Assembly (NCBI GenBank): GCA_024275855.1
Contig: JAJRYL010000212.1
Location: forward strand, 1-11,044
Origin: Deltaproteobacteria bacterium
Lineage (GTDB): Bacteria > Desulfobacterota > GWC2-55-46 > JADFVP01
DNA length: 11,044 nucleotides
Reading direction: 5' to 3'
In this document: positions 1 to 4,552 of the stretch, in pieces
Position numbering within the stretch: position 1 is the first letter of the stretch
Layout of the letters: each line of letters starts with the position of its first letter
The notes under the pieces: generated by a model
Seen by the model: the letters and a program-made list of their open reading frames with translations, nothing else
Told to the model about the DNA's origin: nothing
Database searches by the model: none
Position numbers and translations under genes: made by a program

Positions 1-678
1 GAAAAGGCGGAGACGGTCGGGCACGCAACCGAGATTGAACGCCCGGCCGACACTCCATCGGCCCCGGCCGTGCATACTCCCAAGGCCCGCGGCGAGACCG
101 CCTTTGGCGTAACGCGCAAGGTGTTAACGGGGTGCGGCAACCTATACGTTACTATTAACGAAGATGAAGAGGGTCGTCCGTTCGAGATCTTTACGCAGAT
201 AGGTAAGGCCGGCGGTTGTGTGGCGTCTCAGTCAGAGGCGCTTGGCCGCATGACGTCGCTTGCGCTCCGTACCGGTGTAGAGGCCTCGGAGGTCGTTAAG
301 CAGATGCGCGGCATCAGTTGCCATCTTCCTGTAGGTTACGGCGCAGTAAAGGTTACTTCGTGCGCCGACGCTATGGCCAAGGCAATGGAGTGGTACCTTA
401 TGTACAAGAGCAACAGGGGCGCCGGTAATCATCTGGCAAACTCCGTGCTCTCTACCGGCGTAGACGGTATGAGTGTCGATTTCGACCACTCGTCCGCAAC
501 CGGCGGTCTTCAAGGCGGTTTTATCTCCGACGGAGCCGGGGCTGACCCTATGGAGTATAATGTCGCTCCGTCCGGCGACGTTTTTCAGCGCGGAGCTTGT
601 CCCGACTGCGGCGGTACGGTAGAGCATGCCGACGGTTGCGTGGTCTGCCGGGGTTGCGGTTATACCGAGTGCGGCTGA
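1..678 (+). CDS. nrdJ: Adenosylcobalamin-dependent (class II) ribonucleotide reductase, C-terminal part
   Basis: This is the 3' end of a gene that begins left of the window; the frame is open from base 1 and ends at TGA 676-678. NrdJ reduces ribonucleotides to deoxyribonucleotides using vitamin B12, independently of oxygen. About 225 residues are visible. They begin with an Ala/Pro/Glu-rich linker (about 27 residues), followed by the C-terminal domain found in many NrdJ proteins (motifs TGCGNLYVTIN, GKAGGCVASQSEALGR and TSCADAMAKAMEW). A low-complexity Gly/Ser/Asp stretch comes next, and the protein ends in a Cys-rich zinc-ribbon tail (CPDCGG, then CVVCRGCGYTEC). The catalytic barrel is not in view. 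A GTG lies at 70, but the coding linker upstream makes it an internal Val. A perfect-stem terminator follows about 115 bases downstream, so the gene appears to be transcribed separately from the next ones. Confidence 0.88.
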   Translation, partial: EKAETVGHATEIERPADTPSAPAVHTPKARGETAFGVTRKVLTGCGNLYVTINEDEEGRPFEIFTQIGKAGGCVASQSEALGRMTSLALRTGVEASEVVKQMRGISCHLPVGYGAVKVTSCADAMAKAMEWYLMYKSNRGAGNHLANSVLSTGVDGMSVDFDHSSATGGLQGGFISDGAGADPMEYNVAPSGDVFQRGACPDCGGTVEHADGCVVCRGCGYTECG

Positions 679-793
679 TAACGCGAGTTATCGGTAGTAA
701 TTGAGGGTCTCTTCTCCGGGGTTTAGGGGGGGGCTTGTCAGGGCGGCCTTTATGAGCAATATTTACTGATCGACACTCTCCGTGCGGTATTTT

Positions 794-829
794 AAAGAGA
801 TCCCTGTAGTTAAAGAGGGATCTCTTTTT
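794..829 (+). terminator. Rho-independent terminator of nrdJ
   Basis: A perfect 12-bp stem pairs 794-805 (AAAGAGATCCCT) with 816-827 (AGGGATCTCTTT) around a 10-nt loop. The run of T's at 825-829 continues from the stem. This is the classic layout of an intrinsic terminator for the gene ending at 678. It overlaps the first unit of the 38-bp array that starts at 803. Confidence 0.82.
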
Positions 830-954
830 ATAAAAAAATCCCTGCCGCTTTAAAGCGGTAATGTGTTTGTATAAAACTTCTGCTGTTTTAATCTGTAGTT
901 TTAAGATAAAAAAGCTCCTGCCGCATTTTAAGCGGAAATAATAGTGGAGGTGTA
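803..954. repeat. Degenerate tandem array, exact 38-bp period, four units
   Basis: Units start at 803, 841, 879 and 917, each exactly 38 bases after the last. Each opens with CCTG or TCTG (CCTGTAG, CCTGCCG, TCTGCTG, CCTGCCG), continues with a TTTAA core often followed by GCGG, and ends in an A-rich ATAAAA stretch just before the next CCTG. Units 2 and 4 carry small inverted repeats: CCGCTTTAAAGCGG at 845-858, and CCGC/GCGG arms at 921-924 and 932-935. Unit 1 overlaps the nrdJ terminator. Unit 4 contains the GGAGGT ribosome-binding site (946-951) of the next gene. Sequence identity between units is modest; the strict spacing is the stronger evidence. No CRISPR-like spacers are present. Confidence 0.6.
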
Positions 955-958
955 AAGT

Positions 959-1195
959 ATGTTTATAGTCTTTGATTCCGGAGTAGCGAAGGACAACAGT
1001 ATTGACCTTAGTTGCAGGGTATGCGGTTTCGACTTTGAGATAGATTTTCTTTACCTCGATCACGGCGATATAGTTCGCTGCCCCAATTGCGTAAGTTGCG
1101 CGCTTACGCAGTCCGGCTCGGCGCTCTTCGACCCGGAGCAGATGTTGAGGGAAAAACGCAAGGATATATCGAGTTCGGCTATAACCGTGCTGTAA
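959..1195 (+). CDS. Small stand-alone zinc-ribbon protein, function unknown
   Basis: The product is a 78-residue protein. Cys19-x2-Cys22 and Cys41-x2-Cys44, with 18 residues between the pairs, suggest one structural zinc-ribbon of the short MJ0042-like kind; a fifth Cys sits at 47. The first 15 residues and the Glu/Arg/Lys-rich tail show no other domain, and there is no signal peptide or membrane segment. The start ATG at 959 has a strong Shine-Dalgarno GGAGGT at 946-951, seven bases upstream, which argues that this short gene is real. The stop is TAA. The ribbon resembles the N-terminus of the response regulator at 3811-4491 (hydrophobic residue-x-C-x2-C-x3-F ... C-x2-C), as if it were the same module without a receiver. 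Function is not recognised. It could bind nucleic acid or a partner protein. Confidence 0.68.
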   Translation: MFIVFDSGVAKDNSIDLSCRVCGFDFEIDFLYLDHGDIVRCPNCVSCALTQSGSALFDPEQMLREKRKDISSSAITVL

Positions 1196-1293
1196 AGAGT
1201 TGCTCAAAAGAGCCGTAGTCTCCGTTGCCGACGCTATTAGTTGTAAAAAAACGGAGCGGCGCCGCCTCATATCCTAAAAGAGACCGCTCTTGC

Positions 1294-1322
1294 TTGACAA
1301 CTTGTTTGCGGTATGTAATTCT
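1294..1322 (+). promoter_or_regulatory. Possible sigma70-type promoter of the ComFB-family gene
   Basis: A perfect -35 hexamer TTGACA lies at 1294-1299. The -10 side is weak: TAATTC at 1316-1321 with a 16-base spacer, inside TATGTAATTCTAA. It lies about 60 bases before the TTG start at 1380, and there is no terminator between the preceding gene and this site. The -35 is convincing but the -10 is not. Confidence 0.35.
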
Positions 1323-1379
1323 AAGTAAATATAGTCGGCATAGTGCTTATTTCAACGAATTTCTGGGGGGGCGGTAATA

Positions 1380-1664
1380 TTGGACAAGAGGGTGTTTAAC
1401 CACGACCTTGAGAACGTCTATAACCTTAATGAAGACGCTGTTATCGCGGCGATAGAGAAGTATTTTACGGAAGATGAAGACGCCTGTCGGTGCGGTGTCT
1501 GTATAGAGGATGTTTTTGCCCTTTCGTTAAATAATATGCCTGCAAAGTATATACAGAACTATTTTGGCGCGCGCGACCCGGAACGGCTCGTCGATACCGT
1601 GCAGATAGAGCGCTCCGTAAGAGAGGCTATTGAGCAGGTAGGCAAACATCCGCACCACGAATAA
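1380..1664 (+). CDS. ComFB-family protein
   Basis: The product is a 94-residue soluble protein matching the late-competence ComFB family. The key signature is a Cys cluster, C36-x-C38-x2-C41, followed by E-D-V-F-A-L-S-L-N-N-x-P-x-K-Y, close to the family pattern C-x-C-x2-C-x2-DV-x-ALALN-x2-P-x-x-Y. The N-terminal third (NHDLENVYNLNEDAVIAAIE) is predicted helical. Members elsewhere are small regulators, and some have been reported to bind cyclic dinucleotides; no job can be assigned here. The start is TTG at 1380, preceded by an unusual G-rich Shine-Dalgarno (seven G's at 1365-1371, then CGG). A GTG at 1392 is a less likely start. The gene ends with TAA and is followed directly by a 38-bp-period array. 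An HD-GYP gene near the right end of the window offers a possible c-di-GMP connection. Confidence 0.78.
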   Translation: MDKRVFNHDLENVYNLNEDAVIAAIEKYFTEDEDACRCGVCIEDVFALSLNNMPAKYIQNYFGARDPERLVDTVQIERSVREAIEQVGKHPHHE

Positions 1665-1686
1665 GGCGTCAAGTTTAAAAGATATA

Positions 1687-1930
1687 TTCGGCTTGCGGAA
1701 ATAAAAATATTCAATACCCCTGTTAAAGCGGAAGGTTGAAAGAGATAAAAGATACCCCCGTTCAAAGCGTTTGAATTAAAAGTACTTGATATTTCCCGGT
1801 TCTACCGACAGGTTGACGGCTAATCTATATGCTTCTGTTAAAGTAGCGGAAGTAAAAGCATTTTATATGTTCCTGTTACAGCGATAGATTAAAGGATATT
1901 ATATATACCCCGGTCAAAGAGGCCGGGGTA
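1687..1930. repeat. Degenerate tandem array, about 38-bp period, six to seven units
   Basis: Unit starts fall at 1719, 1757, 1795, 1834, 1872 and 1910 (spacings 38, 38, 39, 38, 38), with a shortened 32-base unit at 1687. Units begin CCTGTTAAAGCGG, CCCGTTCAAAGCG, CCCGGTTCTACCG, TCTGTTAAAGTAGCGG, CCTGTTACAGCG and CCGGTCAAAGAGG. Each ends in an AT-rich tail such as AAAGATACC or TATATATACC. The opening CCTG, the TTAAAGCGG core and the period match the array at 803-954, so the two arrays look like one family on either side of two small genes. The last unit is also the arm of a terminator. The array occupies most of the first 270 bases after the ComFB-family gene. No reading frame runs through it, since 38 is not a multiple of 3. 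Confidence 0.6.
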
Positions 1931-1940
1931 ATTTTTTTTT
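1906..1940 (+). terminator. Rho-independent terminator
   Basis: An 8-bp stem pairs TACCCCGG (1906-1913) with CCGGGGTA (1923-1930) around a 9-base loop, followed by nine T's at 1932-1940. It is a textbook terminator for transcripts through the ComFB-family gene. Its left arm is the start of the last unit of the 38-bp array. Confidence 0.85.
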
Positions 1941-1959
1941 AACCCGTCAATGGATGCGC

Positions 1960-1993
1960 AAAAAGAGGGGGCTGTTTTTAAAGCTCTCTTTTT
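1960..1993 (+). terminator. Second hairpin, terminator-like
   Basis: AAAAAGAG at 1960-1967 pairs with CTCTTTTT at 1986-1993, and an inner GCT (1971-1973) pairs with AGC (1982-1984). Because the stem starts with A's and ends in T's it could act in either direction. It may back up the terminator 20 bases upstream. Confidence 0.5.
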
Positions 1994-2183
1994 GTGTTAA
2001 ACTTAAAGTAGGTATCACTTAATCAGCCCTTCGTGCGACACCGGAAAGTGTTTTCCTTATCAATAATTAACTGCAAGTTTTTGATCGGGTAAGATAAAGA
2101 ATAAGCGCATTTTTTTCGTCTCTTAAAAAATCAGGGACGTTTTATTAGTCGTTAAAACATCAGACTCCTGTCGGCGACGCATA
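1994..2183 (+). other. AT-rich intergenic sequence, no gene seen
   Basis: This is part of the 611-base gap between the ComFB-family gene and queD (1665-2275). After the array and the two hairpins it holds AT-rich sequence with several T runs. There is no plausible short gene and no convincing -10/-35 pair, although the promoter for queD-folE2 is expected here. CGTC at 2117-2120 and GACG at 2136-2139, followed by TTTTATT, could form only a weak stem. The structured leader of queD begins at about 2184. Confidence 0.4.
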
Positions 2184-2263
2184 GGCTCTCCGTTGGACTC
2201 AACAAGCCGAAGGCTTGCAGCCCTAAAGCCCCCTGTTCCTGCAGGGGGAGCTACACCGAGAGG
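2184..2263 (+). promoter_or_regulatory. Structured leader of queD-folE2, candidate translational switch
   Basis: GGCTCTCC (2184-2191) can pair with GGGGAGCT (2245-2252), counting two G-U pairs, to close a multi-branched fold. Inside lie the hairpins GTTG/CAAC (2192-2203) and AAGCC-GAA-GGCTT (2204-2216). A competing hairpin, CCCCCTG (2229-2235) with CAGGGGG (2242-2248), uses the same G-run. The 5' strand CTCTC (2186-2190) can instead pair with GAGAG of the Shine-Dalgarno GAGAGG (2258-2263) of queD. Mutually exclusive pairings that include the ribosome-binding site are what a translational riboswitch needs. I do not recognise the class: it does not fit the preQ1-I consensus as I know it. A decayed tRNA-like fold or chance pairing remain possible. 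Confidence 0.4.
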
Positions 2264-2275
2264 TTTATCTTAAGT

Positions 2276-2644
2276 ATGTTTGAAATTACGGTAGAGACGT
2301 CATTTTCATCGGCGCATCAGTTAAGAGGGTACAGTGGCGGTTGCGAAAACCTTCACGGCCATAACTGGCGCGTTATGGTAACTGCCTCGTCTGTCGGGCT
2401 CGATTCGCTCGGCATGATCGTAGACTTCAGGCAGCTGAAGAACAAGGTCGAAGAGGTTGTGCTGAAGCTCGACCATAAGTTTATAAACGAGATTCCACCG
2501 TTCGATACCCTTAATCCCACGGCTGAAAATATCTCTAAATATATATACGGCCTGGTATCGGACAGCCTCGATGTAGAGGGGGTCAGTGTTGTAAGTGTTA
2601 AGGTATGGGAGTCGGAAAAAGCGGCGGCTACCTACTATGAATAG
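2276..2644 (+). CDS. queD: 6-carboxy-5,6,7,8-tetrahydropterin synthase (QueD)
   Basis: QueD converts 7,8-dihydroneopterin triphosphate to 6-carboxy-tetrahydropterin, the second step of queuosine (7-deazaguanine) synthesis, in the cytoplasm. The protein has 122 residues, the usual size (E. coli has 121). Zinc ligands are His14 (SSAHQL) and His27 and His29 in the motif C23-x3-H27-G-H29. The Cys at 23 is the mark of true QueD, as opposed to PTPS-III folate-type enzymes. D66-H67 (LDHKF) and a C-terminal Glu (WESEK, E112) complete the expected active-site set. The start is ATG 2276, with GAGAGG 12 bases upstream, a rather long spacing. The stop is TAG. It lies 51 bases before folE2, which makes its substrate, so the two form a short operon behind the structured leader. 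Confidence 0.92.
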   Translation: MFEITVETSFSSAHQLRGYSGGCENLHGHNWRVMVTASSVGLDSLGMIVDFRQLKNKVEEVVLKLDHKFINEIPPFDTLNPTAENISKYIYGLVSDSLDVEGVSVVSVKVWESEKAAATYYE

Positions 2645-2695
2645 TTTTTTATAATTTCCGGCGCCGCTTGGTTCTTTGAAAGGATATGAATTATA

Positions 2696-3478
2696 ATGGA
2701 AACCGCTCCGATGAAGGATATGCAGGCCGAGCCAGACTTCAGGCGTATAGATATAGACAAGGTAGGGGTGAAAGACATAAGTTACCCTATAGTCGTGCTC
2801 GATAAGGCCAACGAGTTTCAGCATACTATAGCTATGGTAAACATGTATGTTGATCTGCCGCATCAGTTTAAGGGCACGCATATGTCCCGTTTTGTAGAGA
2901 TACTTAACGAGTACCGCGGTGAGGTGACGATAAAAAACTTTCCCGATATTCTAAAGGAGATGAAGTCGCGCTTCGAAGCGGGCACGGCGCACCTTGAGGT
3001 CTATTTCCCCTACTTTATAGAGAAGGCGGCCCCGGTCTCTAAGTTGAAGGGCCTTATGGAGTACAAGTGCAAGTACACGGGAAGCCTTTCCGATGAACTC
3101 GATATTCAGATAGAGGTTCGGGTACCGGTCTCTACGTTGTGTCCGTGCTCAAAAGAGATAAGCGACCGTGGCGCGCATAATCAGCGCGGCGAAGTTAAAG
3201 TAGCGGTGCGCTTCGACGATTTTATCTGGATAGAGGAGATTATAGAGACGGTTGAGAAGTCTGCCTCAAGCCCTGTCTATTCGCTTTTAAAGAGGGTGGA
3301 CGAAAAGTTCGTAACTGAGCAGGCGTATGACAACCCGAAGTTCGTGGAGGATATAGTCCGCGACGTTGCCGTTAATATAGGCGGCCTTAAGGCTATAAAG
3401 TGGTTCAGGGTAGAGGTGGAGAACTGGGAGTCTATACATAATCACAGCGCCTACGCCTACGTGGAGAAACATGTTTAA
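2696..3478 (+). CDS. folE2: GTP cyclohydrolase IB (FolE2)
   Basis: This enzyme hydrolyses GTP to 7,8-dihydroneopterin triphosphate, the first step of both folate and queuosine synthesis. Type IB enzymes can work with metals other than zinc. The protein is 260 residues, normal for the family. The expected motifs are present: GTHMSRF (60-66), LCPCSKEIS (148-156) and AHNQRG (160-165). Cys149, His161 and Glu203 have the same mutual spacing as the metal ligands I recall for the Neisseria enzyme (Cys147, His159, Glu201). The start ATG 2696 has AAGGA 11 bases upstream. Another ATG at 2686 is out of frame and almost touches the Shine-Dalgarno. The stop is TAA. It follows queD with a 51-base gap; together they turn GTP into carboxy-tetrahydropterin. 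No other queuosine gene is in the window. Confidence 0.93.
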   Translation: METAPMKDMQAEPDFRRIDIDKVGVKDISYPIVVLDKANEFQHTIAMVNMYVDLPHQFKGTHMSRFVEILNEYRGEVTIKNFPDILKEMKSRFEAGTAHLEVYFPYFIEKAAPVSKLKGLMEYKCKYTGSLSDELDIQIEVRVPVSTLCPCSKEISDRGAHNQRGEVKVAVRFDDFIWIEEIIETVEKSASSPVYSLLKRVDEKFVTEQAYDNPKFVEDIVRDVAVNIGGLKAIKWFRVEVENWESIHNHSAYAYVEKHV

Positions 3479-3810
3479 CCGCTCTTTGCGCTAACGCGGC
3501 AGGGGCGGTCTATACTGTTTTCGCGCGTTGGCCGTTACGCAAAAGTAGTATCTGTTTGCGTCAGGCAAAAGCCTGTCTTGAATTACGTTCGATCACCTTC
3601 CGTATAGCTCTGTTTTTAAGTGAGGTGTGCGGGGTTGTTTCGGACAAGCGGGGTAAGATAATTATAAATATAGACCGGCGTCTGTGGGTTGAGCGGCTCT
3701 TGAAAAGTATTCGCAATAACTCTCTATTGGCGGGTTTTATTTCTCCCGGCTCCGCGCCACGGCCCTCCGCCGGTATTTTACTTTGCACAGGTATTTGACG
3801 CGAACCTGTC
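3479..3810. other. Spacer between convergent genes, no gene supported
   Basis: This 332-base gap separates folE2 (plus strand) from the response-regulator gene (minus strand). A short hairpin CAGGC-AAAA-GCCTG (3562-3575) is followed by only a weak T-rich stretch. Longer-range inverted pairs are TAACGCGGC (3492-3500) with GCCGTTA (3531-3537), CCGGC (3746-3750) with GCCGG (3769-3773), and ACAGGT (3787-3792) with ACCTGT (3804-3809). None has the U-tract of a clear terminator. A frame open from TTG 3556 lacks a ribosome-binding site and any recognisable motif. Confidence 0.45.
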
Positions 3811-4491
3811 TCAGTCCTTATACAGTATCTCTTTTATCTTCAGCTTCAGTTCATCGATCCAGAACGGATTGCCTTTTTGAATAAAACCTTTTACATGCAG
3901 GTCGAACCACTTCGGGTCGAGCACTATATCGTCTATAATATCTTTACCCGTAGTTATTATTGCCGGTATGTTCACCCCTGAATCGACTACTCTTTTTAAG
4001 AAATCCTCTCCGTCAAGCTCCGCTTCCGGGTCGTTAGGGTCTTTCAGGTAAAGATCCGTCACTATAAGGTTTACTCTTTGGGTGCTTACCGTATGGAGCG
4101 CCTCGGTAGAGTTCTTTACCACTATCATCGTTACGTCAACGTCTTGTAACGAGTTCTCTATCATTTTGCGCGCCAGGCGTTCGTCTTCAATAAAGAGTAC
4201 GGTGTCGAGGTCGGCCGCCGCCGACACCGGGGAACCTGTGGCAGGCAAGTCCGGCGCAGGCGAACGTGTCGCTTGGGGCTGAGTATCGGCCTCGTAAGAG
4301 ACAATGCCTCTGCCGCCCTCAATCTCGAAGCCGTGGTCGAGTTTTGTCACCTTATGGGGCTCGGCGCAACTTACGCAGTTGATAGTGGAGCCGTCTTCCC
4401 AGCTACGTAAAACTTTCTCCGGTACCCAAAGCCTGAAGTGCGAGGCGCACTTTGTGCAAGTTATTTCGAGCGCTTTTTTTGTAGTAGTCAT
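3811..4491 (-). CDS. Response regulator: N-terminal zinc ribbon plus receiver domain
   Basis: The protein has 226 residues. Residues 10-50 form a zinc ribbon with C12-x2-C15 and C39-x2-C42. A Pro/Ala/Ser-rich linker (about 70-93) leads to a CheY-like receiver (96-226). The receiver has the acidic pair E102-D103, the phospho-acceptor D146 in LIVTDLYL, T180/T181 at the switch position and the conserved K206 (GFIQKG), so phosphorylation should be possible. A longer than usual loop (KDPNDPEAELDGEDF) follows the acceptor. There is no output domain unless the ribbon is it, and no histidine kinase is encoded in the window, so it is an orphan regulator. The start ATG 4491 has AAGGA about 12 bases upstream; another ATG at 4501 is out of frame. 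It follows lptD by 61 bases and may share its transcript. Confidence 0.85.
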   Translation of the reverse strand: MTTTKKALEITCTKCASHFRLWVPEKVLRSWEDGSTINCVSCAEPHKVTKLDHGFEIEGGRGIVSYEADTQPQATRSPAPDLPATGSPVSAAADLDTVLFIEDERLARKMIENSLQDVDVTMIVVKNSTEALHTVSTQRVNLIVTDLYLKDPNDPEAELDGEDFLKRVVDSGVNIPAIITTGKDIIDDIVLDPKWFDLHVKGFIQKGNPFWIDELKLKIKEILYKD

Positions 4492-4552
4492 TAAAATCCA
4501 TTTTCCTTAGGTTACACAGGAGTTTAACTCAATACAGGGTGCGTGTCAATAC

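Noticed and set aside
1220..1256. Terminator after the zinc-ribbon gene (CTCCGTT / AACGGAG)
   Set aside because: The loop is 23 bases, and the homopolymer next to the stem is A's on the plus strand, not T's; it does not fit a terminator for the upstream gene.
548..1270. 240-codon minus-strand frame across the nrdJ end, the array and the zinc-ribbon gene
   Set aside because: Its product is an Arg/Lys/Tyr-rich sequence with no domain. It runs antisense to nrdJ and to a gene with a strong ribosome-binding site, and through the tandem array; a shadow frame.
803..1930. CRISPR array
   Set aside because: The periodic units are contiguous and degenerate over their whole length. There is no alternation of identical repeats with unique spacers, and no cas gene is in the window.
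2184..2252. tRNA-like fold, with a possible GAA anticodon loop, before queD
   Set aside because: The closing stem and arms superficially mimic a tRNA, but the T-loop GGTTCGA signature, the D-loop GG and U33 are missing, and the anticodon arm folds better as a 5-bp stem with a three-base loop.
2321..2881. 186-codon minus-strand frame opposite queD and folE2
   Set aside because: Both plus-strand genes are clear family members with all catalytic residues; the antisense product has no motif.
3556..3798. 80-codon frame from TTG on the plus strand between folE2 and the response regulator
   Set aside because: It has no Shine-Dalgarno and no recognisable motif, and the mixed composition ends in a Pro/Ser-rich tail. 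It lies in a convergent spacer with several inverted repeats; most likely non-coding.
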